NCBI RefSeq assembly: GCF_026151205.1
Contig: NC_087079.1
Coordinates: forward strand, 5,816,305-5,847,168
Direction: 5' to 3'
Source: Bolinopsis microptera
Taxonomy: Eukaryota > Ctenophora > Tentaculata > Lobata > Bolinopsidae
DNA length: 30,864 nt
Program-made: the position numbers and the translations under genes
Shown here: positions 17,484 through 28,558 of the stretch, piece by piece
Position numbering within the stretch: position 1 is the stretch's first letter
Layout: the number at the start of each line of letters is the position of its first letter
Notes under the pieces: generated by a model
Told to the model about the DNA's origin: nothing
The model's database searches: none
The model's input: the letters and a program-made list of their open reading frames with translations, nothing else

Positions 17484-17489
17484 TGAAGG
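17484..17489 (+). other. Possible mini first coding exon (ATGAAG/GTAAGG)
   Basis: ATG AAG is followed directly by a strong donor GTAAGG, about 170 bp after the CArG/TATA-like box. Secreted proteins often start Met-Lys before a first intron. No downstream exon was found, so this remains a suggestion. Confidence 0.2.
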
Positions 17490-19073
17490 TAAGGGTGACC
17501 TCGTGCAAATGTTAATTTATATCTGGTGCCTGCTGCCTCCTGTTATGAATAATTACGACCATGTTATTTTATGTTCAAAGCGAGTAATGGGGGATCGTTA
17601 GCATGAGCTAGAGATTTAAATTCAAACCATATCAACAGATGTTTATTAATATGACCGTCGGTACCGTCGGCTGAAAAATGTAAAGTGGATTTACGCACGC
17701 AGTGTGATAATAATAAGCTCATCCACCAAGTGGAACATCGGATAATCGGATAATATTACGTTTGGCGACTCAAAAACGGGTGACATTTTTCGTTATTCAC
17801 GATCTAAATAGGCTGAACAGTGAACACTTTTTTTATAACAAAAAATCCAATCTATGGCTGAAAAGGTAAAGAAAAGCTTGAAGCGATGAGTCCCAAAATT
17901 GTATACAGTATAATGTAGATATAATAGGTATGCAAAAGTGTTTCATTTCAAAGTCCCTGACCAGTAACCTAGCGGACACCTGGCAATATAACGCTCAGAA
18001 CGGTTCATCTCACCTGAACGTGCAGCTGACGGCGCTCTTTCAATCAGACAATCCAGGTTAAATGTTGGAGAAGAATAGAAATCACGCCCCACGCTCGACT
18101 ACGCTCGACTACGCTTGATCAGCTGCAGTGAAGGTTCCAGAAACTTGTTCAATTGTTGCAACACAGGGCGATGAGGAAGGTCGTGAAGAGTTGGTTCACG
18201 AGGACAAAAAGTGCACGATCAAAGTCAATGCCGAATAATGATAATTTAATGGCGAGTTATGATTATTGAGTTGAGTTATACGACCATGTTGGCATGTTGG
18301 TTGGCAAGCTGCTAAGTGAGACTAAGATAATATGATATCATCTGTGAACTGTAAAACTTCCATTCAATTACCCCTCGGAAATGCCCCTGAACAGTAAACC
18401 CCATGAGGGGTACAACGTTCTAAATTACAAATTAACAGGGTATATCCTCCATATTGAGAGACAGTAAAACTATCGGGCTGCGATGATAGGGGACTTGCCA
18501 CCCCATGGCAACATCAAAATATATATCGACTCTGTCACATCGCTTCCTGTTAATATAAAACTCCGTAACTTAAAAGTCCGTAACAAAAGGAACTGAGTCC
18601 TGAGATCTGGTATGATACAGAAGTTTGTCTAAGTTTGGGTGTCGACAAATCACAATAGACATATTGTGCTCGCCTCTTTTCAAGGAGACAGTTTTCTTGG
18701 ATACGTTTTTCTGCTGGTCATCGAATATGATGTTAAAGAGTGTTAAAAATCAACCAAGTCGGTTCAATCTTAAGAATTTTTCTAGCCCAAATTGAAATCA
18801 GATTGCTCAGTGGCAGAAGCCAGAATGTAGATCATCGAACTACTTTTAAAAGATTTATAGTTACGTTTATGCCATTTGCAGGGGTCCGGGACAGGGGACT
18901 CAAAAATAAAAATTTCACTTTAATCGCTGCCAACGTCTCTTGTCATAAGCTAACCTACAGAGATAATACAGATACAAAATATTGGGCCATGTTTAAAGTC
19001 AAGTATATGTCATTTCTAGTTACATCGCGTAAACATGAAACCTACCCTAACCTATTGACAGCTATATAACGAT
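17490..19073. other. No gene recognised
   Basis: Contains short inverted and direct repeats (three CTACGCTCGA-like units at about 18093-18117). A 109-codon plus-strand frame at 18740-19069 has no recognisable motif. No gene is supported. Confidence 0.4.
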
Positions 19074-19136
19074 GCAATGATAAATGACAATGTGGCAATG
19101 ATAAATGACAATGTGGCAATGATAAATGACAATGTG
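19074..19136. repeat. 21-bp tandem repeat, 3 copies
   Basis: Three nearly identical copies of GCAATGATAAATGACAATGT plus G. Confidence 0.92.
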
Positions 19137-19812
19137 ATCAATGTTCTGACTACTGATATCGCTACTGGTGCTCCACCCCTCACGGACTAAGGAACACGAC
19201 AAGTTTTACGGAAGCTCTCGACGTTAAGTAGCATATATTGCAACAACCTTGTAACTGCAAGGGGTTCTAAGGGGTTCTTGTTAATTTCAAATGTAGCTAC
19301 CAATATGGTATGTAGTGTTTTAATAGTTAGCATGATAATTGGTGACTGAAATGTTACCCGCAGTTACACCCGGCAACGTACTGGTAACCAATGGTAACTA
19401 ATGCCATTAGTAACCAATTATGGTAACCAATGTACTGTAACGGTCATTTTTAAAAGCTCGTTAATGGGGATGACCAATGACTTAAATGAATTGTTATCTG
19501 TTGACTCTAAGTAGTTTATGTACATGACAAGGATGCTGGACGAGTTTAAGCGAGAAAGGAAGTTCCTCGAGATGAAGTTTCATGTGAAATGATGGAGTTG
19601 TTACGATTATGGCTACTTCCAGTTCCAATGTGATCGGTAAAAACTTTATGAAACGTTTAAGGATATGAGTAAGACTACCTATGAGTATAGCCCACACAAT
19701 TTATACAAATTCTGACAAGAATTATGTGAGATATTCCAGTGTTCCGTGTGGGATTCAGTGAGCCACCCTACATAATCTCCTCACAGCATTTCCTCGTGTC
19801 ACGAAGAGGACA
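19137..19812. other. No gene recognised
   Basis: Includes a GGTAACCAATG-rich patch at about 19380-19440. No supported gene. Confidence 0.4.
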
Positions 19813-20392
19813 GGAGGAAGAAGGCTAGGAGTCTGGAAATATCAGGCAACCCCTTAGCATGGCCCAAAGGAGAAGGCTAGGAGTCAGGAATTATCAGGCA
19901 ACCCCTCAGCATGGCCCGAAGGAAAAGGTTAGGAGTCAGGAATGATCAAGCAACCCCTCAGCATGGCCCGAAGAAGAAGGTTAGGAGTCAGGAATGATCA
20001 GGCAACCCCTCAGCATGGCCCGAAGGAGAAGGCTAGGAGTCAGGAATGATCAGGCAACCCCTCAGCATGGTCCGAAGGAGAAGGCTAGGAGTCAGGAATG
20101 ATCAGGCAACCCCTCAGCATGGCCCGAAGGAGAAGGCTAGGAGTCAGGAATGATCAGGCAACCCCTCAGCATGGCCCGAAGGAGAAGGCTAGGAGTCAGG
20201 AATGATCAGGCAACCCCTCAGCATGGCCCGAAGGAGAAGGCTAGGAGTCAGGAATGATCAGGCAACCCCTCAGCATGGCCCGAAGGAGAAGGTTAGGAGT
20301 CAGGAATGATCAGGCAACCCCTCAGCATGGTCCGAAGGAAAGGGCTAGGAGTCAGGAATGATCAGGCAACCCCTCAGCATGATTGGCCCGGA
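19813..20392. repeat. 52-bp satellite, about 11 copies
   Basis: Unit of 52 bp containing GGCTAGGAGTCAGGAATGAT, then CAGGCAACCCCTCAGCATGG, then CCCGAAGGAGAA. Inner copies are almost identical and the outermost copies diverge, as expected for an array homogenised by unequal exchange. No ORF. Confidence 0.95.
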
Positions 20393-20781
20393 GCCCTCTA
20401 CTTATACTAAATACAGCAACACAACCTAACTACTTTATTAGTCGGCACACTAAAGTACTACTTTGGAAATGAGGAAATGTTGTGCGTGCTTTTCAAATTT
20501 CATTGTTTTTTCTTACTTTCTAGTGATCGACGTCCCCAACACCAAAACAAACTGTTGCTAGGAGTAACAAAGGAAAGCTATTAGATGTGACTGCGAGAAA
20601 ACGGTTAAGTATAACATATTAGAAGCATCTGGATGTTAAAGATAAACAGCTCTTGGTGCCAGCTGTGAACTGTTTAGAAAACTAGCCGGATAATCATGAA
20701 TAGGAACAATTGGTAACTGTCAGCAACATTGGAACTCTCCTGTACGAAGAGCTTTTGATGCCCATATTTGGGCATGTGTTG
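20393..20781. other. No gene recognised
   Basis: Non-coding. Leads into the CRE and TATA motifs at 20782-20827. Confidence 0.4.
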
Positions 20782-20827
20782 TGACGTCATCTTACTTGAT
20801 CGTCATGTTGTATTTTGGCTATATAAG
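20782..20827 (+). promoter_or_regulatory. CRE plus TATA box
   Basis: Perfect CRE TGACGTCA at 20782-20789 and TATATAAG at 20820-20827. The spacing is promoter-like. LINE-C is inserted about 30 bp further on, near where transcription would start. No ORF of the host locus is convincing. Confidence 0.35.
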
Positions 20828-20876
20828 GCAAACAATGGCGCTTTTTAGACAAATAAACTTAATAAGGAGGTGAGTC

Positions 20877-21014
20877 GGTGCGCATCGTAAGAATTTGTTC
20901 AAGATTATTGTGAATGATTTGACCCGTAGAGGTTTAAAACTTAACTCTTTGAATGATCTTAATAAGCTTAAGATATTAGCCGATGATAGAGTTGCTTGGA
21001 GAAACAAATTTTAA
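20877..21014 (+). pseudogene. C-terminal 45 codons of a LINE ORF2
   Basis: The coding part of the LINE-C fragment. It has no start codon and ends WRNKF-stop. The A-D-D-R-x-x-W-R pattern resembles the C-terminal tail seen in many LINE ORF2 proteins. It is not expressed as a gene of its own. Confidence 0.7.
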
Positions 21015-21109
21015 CTCTAGCTGTCTTGATCTGTACTGATCACCATTTTAGGATGACTTGATTTCTTTTAGGGGTTTTGAATATTTTAATGGTGTAAACA
21101 GTTTCTTAA
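20877..21109 (+). mobile_element. LINE-C 3' fragment, 233 bp, with 17-bp target duplication
   Basis: A 17-bp direct repeat (TAATAAGGAGGTGAGTC) at 20860-20876 and 21110-21126 brackets the insert. Its first 138 bp are open in frame from the very first base to TAA at 21012-21014 and read as a LINE C-terminus (HRKNLFKIIVNDLTRRGLKL ... LADDRVAWRNKF). About 95 bp of 3' UTR follow, ending in TTCTTAA next to TAATAA. Extreme 5' truncation is typical of LINE retrotransposition. The parent family is not identifiable, but the C-terminus does not match LINE-A or the RTE element. Confidence 0.8.
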
Positions 21110-21126
21110 TAATAAGGAGGTGAGTC

Positions 21127-21776
21127 ACTAAAACATTAAACAGAGAAGGTTAGTTCTTAAACGCCTAAAAGCTTCACCTTTATTTCAGACACTTATGCCT
21201 GTAACTAATCATCCCGTGGCATCATATTGCAATTGTATCTCTTTTAAAGCAGCCATATTCCTAATCTAGTGCATTTTTTAGTGATTGAAACATGAAAAAA
21301 AACAATATGCAATATGATGAACATGTTCCAATATTTGAGTGTCAAAAATCAAAATGGTACGAAAATACACGATGAGAAGAATTTCGTACCTTAATAGTAC
21401 CATAAGTGACCATTAATGACCATAGTCATTAGGCATAAGTGATCCTTTATAGCTGAGAGAGTAAGACATACCTTCAACAAAATCTTAATTCTAAACAATG
21501 ATGGAGTCATGACCCAAAATCATGAAAAATTCCAGTTTTACTAAAACGGAAGAGACGAGAACAACAAATACAGAACCTAGCTGTAGAACGACTCAAATTT
21601 GGAAACTCTAAAGCTTCAAAAGCAATTGAATTTGGGGCTTAAACCGTCATATTCGTAGAGATGAGCCTAATACCTCGCCTCCAAAACTAATTGGCAAGTT
21701 GAACAATGGGTCTGGTAACTTCAAAGACGCTTCATTCAACATCTGTTACGATTTACAAGCGTGACGGTTGAACTGA
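21127..21776. other. No gene recognised
   Basis: AT-rich non-coding sequence. No supported feature. Confidence 0.45.
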
Positions 21777-21938
21777 TGTTAAATTCTGACGTCACGTTAA
21801 ATTCTGACGTCACGTTAAATTCTGACGTCACGTTAAATTCTGACGTCACGTTAAATTCTGACGTCACGTTAAATTCTGACGTCACGTTAAATCATGACGT
21901 CACGTTAAATTCTGACGTCACGTTAAATCATGACGTCA
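21777..21938. repeat. 18-bp array with nine perfect CREs
   Basis: Nine units of 18 bp (ACGTTAAATTCTGACGTC). Every unit junction forms the palindrome TGACGTCA, at 21787 and then every 18 bp to 21931. Two units carry ATCA in place of TTC before the CRE, but the octamer itself never varies. Known: TGACGTCA is the CREB/ATF consensus. The open frame through it (TLNSDV repeats) is a by-product of an 18-bp period. Confidence 0.95.
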
Positions 21939-22246
21939 TCGGATATTGCACATCTATCACTAATAATAATCGCTGCAGCGGTTTTTAAAACCCTAATTTG
22001 GTACCAGCAACTGGCCGTATCAACTACCTGTTGCAATGAAGGATGTGACCAATATTGGTGAATATCTGGATAAAGTACATCTAACAACCCTGGAGAGGCT
22101 GGAGGGAATTGTAATATCCAGTATTATGTAATGGGATGGAAGCGTTTTAAGTTTTAACCAGGTGTAGCCAGTGGCTCCATAATAAGATAATAATATGGAG
22201 AATTAAAAACAATTCTAGATGAACAGTTCGTGAGTTGTGAGGGAAA
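21939..22246. other. No gene recognised
   Basis: Contains a segment near 22131-22165 similar to intron 1 of the LDLa gene (about 15148-15175). Confidence 0.35.
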
Positions 22247-22357
22247 CATTTCACTTTTCTTGAACCCAAACATTTCACTTTTCTTGAACCCAAACATTTC
22301 ACTTTTCTTGAACCCAAACATTTCACTTTCTTGAACCCAAACATTTCACTTTTCTTG
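22247..22357. repeat. 24-bp tandem repeat, about 4.6 copies
   Basis: Unit CATTTCACTTTTCTTGAACC plus CAAA. The fourth copy has lost one T. Confidence 0.93.
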
Positions 22358-23089
22358 GAGCCAGGTGCCATAACAATATGCTGGCAATTCCAGCGATTCT
22401 TGGCACTGAAAAATAACCGTCGGCACCAAAATGTGCTGCGAAGAATTTGTTGAAGGAACCACAGTCTGCATCTTAGTGAAGGGATCTCGTGGCACAGGTG
22501 CAACAGGCTACCGGGCTACGTTACTCTGAGCAATAATTATATGCAACGTCATCTTATCTTTAGTGCGTAGTGATAATCGATAATAAATATAAGTAATTTA
22601 TTCAAACTTAGCATTATAGCATTTGTGAACTTTATGATTCGAACCTTAAATAATAATAATGCGGCTATGTCCACAACATTGATTTATGATATAAATCTCA
22701 CAATTCCACGCTAAATACGCTGGCACAGTGTAGATATGCTCATATGCCAAGCTGGAGCATATTAGAAATTATAGAATAAAGAGAAATCATGATCCCAAAT
22801 GACTGATAATTGGAGACAGTCACAGATCGTGGTTTAAGGTACTGTTAGGAGTTTCTCCAATATCAAGTATCATATAACTCATCAAGAATGGGTTTATAAT
22901 ACATTTTATTGTTAGTCGTATTTATATAAACGATTATAATCGTTTATTAAAAAATTTGAAAAATGACGAAATTTTTCTGTTTAATTAGTTTATATTATAT
23001 GATTCTTTAGCACCGGTTTATCCATATCGATTATAACATTTAACGACGAAAAAGTCACTGTCAATGCGGGCCAAAGTAATGCTAATGTT
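22358..23089. other. No gene; 18-bp perfect palindrome
   Basis: AT-rich. A perfect palindrome AAACGATTATAATCGTTT lies at 22928-22945. Otherwise unremarkable. Confidence 0.5.
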
Positions 23090-23118
23090 AGAGGAGGTAG
23101 GAGGAGGAGGAGGAGGTA
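23090..23118. repeat. (GGA)n microsatellite
   Basis: Interrupted GGA/GGT triplet tract. Confidence 0.85.
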
Positions 23119-24066
23119 GACAAAAATTGACGTGCTATGTCTAGTTTGACATGCTAAGTGCGGACCCGAGAGACTGGGATACTAAACAGTGCAGCTGGTG
23201 CTGTTCTCTTTAAAGATACTATCTGCTAGAGTCAAATAGTGAATGTGGGGGACAATTTAGATTATAAAGGAGTAAATTGATGTTAATTGTCATTTCGTGC
23301 CTTTGTTAGATGATTAACGTCATATTTTTCAATAGATCATATAAAACAAGTGCATTATAGGAGAACCAAAGAAGTAACCTCAGAAAATTTTCTTTAATTG
23401 CGAATCTGAAGGCGCAGGGGTTACTTTAGATTTAAAGATACAATTTTCATCCTTTTAACTAAACATTTATAATGATCATCATAAAACGGGAAATCAAATG
23501 ACTTGAATAGTCCATTTAGTGCTAATTTAGCCAATTCCTGAGACCAAGGACAAATTATTAGCATAAAGATAGCCTGCATAATGAATATTATAACCTTAAA
23601 CTTTATTAGTTAATATATCACATTGCAGATTATACTTAAAGTTAAGATCAAGGAAAATGAATGGGCTACATATTTATAATTTAGTGCTAAAATATTCTGT
23701 AGTATAAAAGTAAGGGACATATGACATCAAGACACAAATTGTAAAGTTGATGAATAGTAATATTAAGACAGACAAATATATTCTGTATATTAAGTATTAT
23801 ATCTAATGATAATCGTATTTGATGCAAATACAGGACTACTGAGAGACTAGTATAGCTTGATAACTCGTTAGGACTAAGATAGCTGAACAGTATTCGTGAC
23901 ATATAAATCTCAATATGAATGAGGACTATTTGGAGCACTTAAAGAGTGATTAATCTTTTATAAGGCTGACCAATTATTATTCAGAGTGTTTCGATTAACA
24001 GTATCTAAATTTTAAGTAATTGTAAATATCAAATAACCGACGAAACTAGACAAAGTTAAGAACTAC
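23119..24066. other. No gene recognised
   Basis: Very AT-rich. The minus-strand frame at 23687-23938 is low-complexity and unsupported. Confidence 0.45.
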
Positions 24067-24418
24067 AAGAAGGTTTCTGTACTACCACACGTGTAATCTA
24101 ATAACAAATATATATGTTAATTAATTATACATAATACAAGAGGAGGCGTCGCTACAAGCTAAACGTGTCATCTTATAACTACTACATCAGTTAATTAATT
24201 AATTAATTATACTAGTGGAGACGTCGCTACAAGCAACCAAATACCATATAGACAGGACCCTGCTAAGATCATAGTTCACAGACTGGAGCTGACTATGGGA
24301 GGTTGTTACAAGAGTTGTACACAAGAAGTTGTTATTAAGTACAACGGATCATTGGTCTGGTAATTCCTGTCAGATATTGAGAGGAATCAACAAGAACTAG
24401 GCTTCTGTACTACCACAC
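24067..24418. repeat. Short segmental duplications
   Basis: TTCTGTACTACCACAC occurs at 24075-24090 and 24403-24418. A block with TTAATTAATTATAC and CGTCGCTACAAGC occurs at about 24117-24160 and again at about 24195-24235. These look like old local duplications. Confidence 0.7.
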
Positions 24419-24827
24419 CAAGTAGGGTGTGTTCAGAGGTTATTTTAATACTTCTTTTGTTGTTATTTCTTTAATAATAATAACTATTATATCTCTGTGT
24501 GGGGCTGATATCATAATTCATAATAAATTTTTGTAGTTACTACTACTTAAGTTGGTAAATTACAAAAAAATTAAGTTTCATGATCGAATTCCACTCTTGC
24601 TACAATCGAACTCCCAACAAAAGAATACCACGAATATGCGACTGACAATTAAATTTATAGTCCGATCGAACCGTTTAAATGCCGTTTGAATAGCGATACC
24701 GAATGAATATTGGTAAGTATGGACTGACATTTAAATAGTAAAATACTAGGATTTAAATTAAAAGTTACCTATTTATTCCGTTTATGGAGCTATGTTGACG
24801 ATGACAGTATCGGTACAAATTAATGTG
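24419..24827. other. No gene recognised
   Basis: AT-rich non-coding sequence leading into the 41-bp satellite. Confidence 0.45.
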
Positions 24828-26923
24828 AAGTCGTCCGGACATTAACTGAACCGCTGAACGTCAAGTTGAAGTAGTCCGGACATTAACTGAACCGCTGAAC
24901 GTCAAGCTGGAGTAGTCCGGACATTAACTGAACCGCTGAACGCCAAGCTGGAGTAGTCCGGACATTGACTGAACCGCTGAACGTCAAGCTGGAGTAGTCC
25001 GGACATTAACTGAACCGCTGAACGTCAAGCTGGAGTAGTCTGGACATTAACTGAACCGCTGAACGTCAAGCTGGAGTAGTCCGGACATTAACTGAACCGC
25101 TGAACGTCAAGCTGGAGTAGTCCGGACATTGACTGAACCGCTGAACGCCAAGCTGGAGTAGTCCGGACATTGACTGAACCGCTGAACGTCAAGCTGGAGT
25201 AGTCCGGACATTGACTGAACCGCTGCACGTCAAGCTGGAGTATTCCGGACATTAACTGAACCGCTGAACGTCAAGCTGGAGTAGTCCGGACATTAACTGA
25301 ACCGCTGAACGTCAAGCTGGAGTAGTCCGGACATTAACTGAACCGCTGAACGTCAAGCTGGAGTAGTCCGGACATTAACTGAACCGCTGAACGTCAAGCT
25401 GGAGTAGTCCGGACATTGACTGAACCGCTGAACGTCAAGCTGGAGTAGTCCGGACATTGACTGAACCGCTGCACGTCAAGCTGGAGTAGTCCGGACATTA
25501 ACTGAACCGCTGAACGCCAAGCTGGAGTAGTCCGGACATTAACTGAACCGCTGAACGTCTAGCTGGAGTAGTCCGGACATTAACTTAACCGGACCGCTGC
25601 ACGTCAAGCTGGAGTAGTCCGGACATTAACTGAACCGCTGAACGTCAAGCTGGAGTAGTCCAGACTTTGACTGAACCGCTGCACGTCAAGCTGGAGTAGT
25701 CCGGACATTAACTGAACCGCTGCACGTCAAGCTGGAGTAGTCCGGACATTAACTGAACCGCTGAACGTCAAGCTGGAGTAGTCCGGACATTGACTGAACC
25801 GCTGAACGTCAAGCTGGAGTAGTCCGGACATTGACTGAACCGCTGCACGTCAAGCTGGAGTAGTTCGGACATTAACTGAACCGCTGAACGTCAAGCTGGA
25901 GTAGTTCGGACATTGACTGAACCGCTGAACGTCAAGCTGGAGTAGTCCGGACATTAACTGAACCGCTGAACGTCAAGCTGGAGTAGTCCGGACATTAACT
26001 GAACCGCTAAACGTCAAGCTGGAGTAGTCCGGACATTAACTGAACCGCTGAACGTCAAGCTGGAGTAGTCCGGACATTAACTGAACCGCTGAACGTCAAG
26101 CTGGAGTAGTCCGGACATTAACTGAACCGCTGAACGTCAAGCTGGAGTAGTCCGGACATTAACTGAACCGCTGAACGTCAAGCTGGAGTAGTCCGGACAT
26201 TAACTGAACCGCTGAACGTCAAGTTGGAGTAGTCCGGACATTAACTGAACCGCTAAACGTCAAGTTGGAGTAGTCCGGACATTAACTGAACCGCTGAACG
26301 TCAAGCTGGAGTAGTCCGGACATTAACTGAACCGCTGAACGTCAAGCTGGAGTAGTCCGGACATTAACTGAACCGCTGAACGTCAAGCTGGAGTAGTCCG
26401 GACATTAACTGAACCGCTGAACGTCAAGCTGGAGTAGTCCGGACATTAACTGAACCGCTGAACGTCAAGTTGGAGTAGTCCGGACATTAACTGAACCGCT
26501 GAACGCCAAGCTGGAGTAGTCCGGACATTAACTGAACCGCTGAACGTCAAGCTGGAGTAGTCCGGACATTAACTGAACCGCTGAACGTCAAGCTGGAGTA
26601 GTCCGGACATTAACTGAACCGCTGAACGTCAAGCTGGAGTAGTCCGGACATTAACTGAACCGCTGAACGTCAAGCTGGAGTAGTCCGGACATTAACTGAA
26701 CCGCTGAACGTCAAGTTGGAGTAGTCCGGACATTAACTGAACCGCTGAACGCCAAGCTGGAGTAGTCCGGACATTAACTGAACCGCTGCACGTCAAGCTG
26801 GAGTAGTCCGGACATTAACTGAACCGCTGAACGTCAAGCTGGAGTAGTCCGGACATTAACTGAACCGCTGAACGTCCAGCTGGAGTAGTCCGGACATCAA
26901 CTGAACCGCTGAACGTCCAGCTG
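24828..26923. repeat. 41-bp satellite, about 51 copies
   Basis: The 41-bp unit contains GTAGTCCGGACATTAACTGA, then ACCGCTGAACGTCAAGCTGG and A. It is GC-richer than its surroundings and keeps three CpG sites per unit, including the palindrome GTCCGGAC. A few positions vary (ATTAAC/ATTGAC, GAACG/GCACG, GTCAAG/GCCAAG, GCTGG/GTTGG). One unit near 25580 carries a 5-bp insertion. Since 41 is not a multiple of 3, frames change each unit and no ORF exists. There are no unique spacers, so it is not a CRISPR array. Confidence 0.97.
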
Positions 26924-27201
26924 TAGCGGTGACCGGGTTCTGGAAACTTGTAATTTATACGGCAGGTTGATGTTCCTGCAGAAGATATTCAAAGGGATGG
27001 CACTGGCAGAGTTGTAGTTGTAAATGGAAGAGTCTTTTAAAAGAGAAGGGGAGTACGAGTTGAATGATAATTAAACGACTAACAAAAACGAGAGATAAGT
27101 GGAGATAAGAACGATGAAGTAACGTCATGACAAAATATCTGTACAGGATTTTTATTTACAGGATCGTAATAAATTTCGGAAATATTTTTACTGGATTGTT
27201 T
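26924..27201. other. No gene recognised
   Basis: Non-coding stretch between the satellite and the foldback element. Confidence 0.45.
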
Positions 27202-27291
27202 TCAGCTTGGCGAGACAAAACTTTTAGTACCAAATTTATGATATTTGTATATCATAAATTTGGTACTAAAGGTTTTGTCTCGCCAAGCTGA
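27202..27291. mobile_element. 90-bp near-perfect foldback (snapback MITE or hairpin)
   Basis: Two 43-bp arms (TCAGCTTGGCGAGACAAAAC ... to GATAT) match 42/43 around a 4-nt loop TTGT. It could be a foldback MITE or a hairpin RNA gene. No clear target duplication was found. Confidence 0.85.
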
Positions 27292-27464
27292 TAGTGATTA
27301 CGATTATGGAAAAATAATGTTTTAATAACGGTAAAAAATCTAAATTCTTTTATCGGCTTGTAACATGAATATTTAAGCTCAATAGGCTAAGATAAGTTAA
27401 AATATGTTGCAAGGATTTAAAAAAGGAGAAAACGTTGTATAATAAGTAACAACTACAAGGTATT
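27292..27464. other. No gene recognised
   Basis: AT-rich, nothing supported. Confidence 0.4.
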
Positions 27465-27509
27465 TAAAGGTGTTACAAGGTGTTACAAGGTGTTACAAGG
27501 TGTTACAAG
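27465..27509. repeat. 11-bp tandem repeat, 4 copies
   Basis: Four copies of AAGGTGTTACA. Confidence 0.92.
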
Positions 27510-28176
27510 AACAGAGCTTCCAAGCTCGGACACTAACGTCTAACAAAGTATTATCCGACCACCCAGCACTGAATCCTCCTCACAAGCAGACGAACATCAT
27601 CTTCCCACAGGGGAAATAACCCGGACTAACAAGAGAACCGGAGCTGTCGGAGAGGGTTTCCTCATTTCCCAGACCCCTGAGCGGGGAGATGAAACAGAAA
27701 TGAAGGTGAATTAGGCGGAAAGTTACTGATTTCGGGCCATTTGTTAAGTTTGTGCGGTGGCAGCACGGTTAGAAGTTATGAGTAGGGGGAACAGAGGCAA
27801 TATCCAGCAATATTGATTAATCTCGCTGCTGGAACTTTTTATCGGAAAACAAACAACCAGTCATGATGAGTTGTCGTGTAGGGATTTTATTTTTTGCAGG
27901 AGCAGAACATTGCTACATTGCTAGTGATAAGATAACGTGAGGAATCAATCTCAGGTGATACGAATGAACTTTATCGTGTCCAATACTGATAACATCTAAA
28001 TTAATTGACTTTGAAAAATGTCTCCCCACCTCGCCAACCGCTGCATAATACTGCGTACAAATAATAGGTTCAACAGAGCTGAACGTTTCTAGAGAACTGA
28101 AAACAATGTGAATTGTGATTAAAATGACTCATAATATTCATAATTTATGAGGGGTTAAGAAAGCTTTTTGGAAACT
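27510..28176. other. No gene recognised
   Basis: Somewhat higher GC at 27540-27720, but no exon with a recognisable product. Confidence 0.4.
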
Positions 28177-28372
28177 GGACACAAGGACGGAGGGCACAAG
28201 AACGGAGGACACGAGGGAGGAGGGCACAAGAACGGAGGACACGAGTGCGGAGGGCACAAGGGCAGAGGGCACAAGAACGGAGGACACAAGAACGGAGGAC
28301 ACGAGGGGGGAGGGCACAAGAACGGAGGACACGAGAACGGAGGGCACAAGGGCGGAGGGCACAAGAGCGGTA
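28177..28372. repeat. 15-bp minisatellite, about 13 copies
   Basis: Unit close to AACGGAGGACACAAG with transitions at fixed places. Because 15 is divisible by 3, several frames on both strands are open (GGHKN repeats on plus, SSVLVP-like on minus). This reflects the period, not coding. Confidence 0.92.
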
Positions 28373-28558
28373 CTTTCCTAAAAGGTGGACTATATACCAG
28401 GGCAGATCACATGATACTCACTTTACCTGTCCTATATTCAGTGTTTTATTATGATGGTATCTCAGCAACTTCCGGATTGTGAAACTCACCCCAACAATAA
28501 AGACCTAAACTAAAATTTTGTCCGCAGTCTAGCATGCACAGCTTAAAATCAAATCAGT

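Noticed and set aside
18740-19069. 109-codon plus-strand ORF
   Set aside because: No motif, no promoter or poly(A) context, composition like the surrounding non-coding DNA.
20835-20872. ATG followed by a short frame and a GTGAGT donor-like site
   Set aside because: It begins only about 8 bp after the TATA box, too close to be translated, and the GTGAGT belongs to the LINE-C target duplication.
21761-21988. ORF with TLNSDV repeats
   Set aside because: It results from an 18-bp repeat period; the invariant feature is the CRE, not a peptide.
22147-22503. 118-codon minus-strand ORF with KVKCLGSR repeats
   Set aside because: It results from the 24-bp tandem repeat, a multiple of three.
24828-26923. 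CRISPR-like regular repeats
   Set aside because: Units are contiguous with no unique spacers, in a eukaryotic context.
28168-28482. His/Gly-rich ORF and opposite Pro/Ser/Val ORFs
   Set aside because: Frames stay open because the minisatellite period is 15 bp; no other coding evidence.
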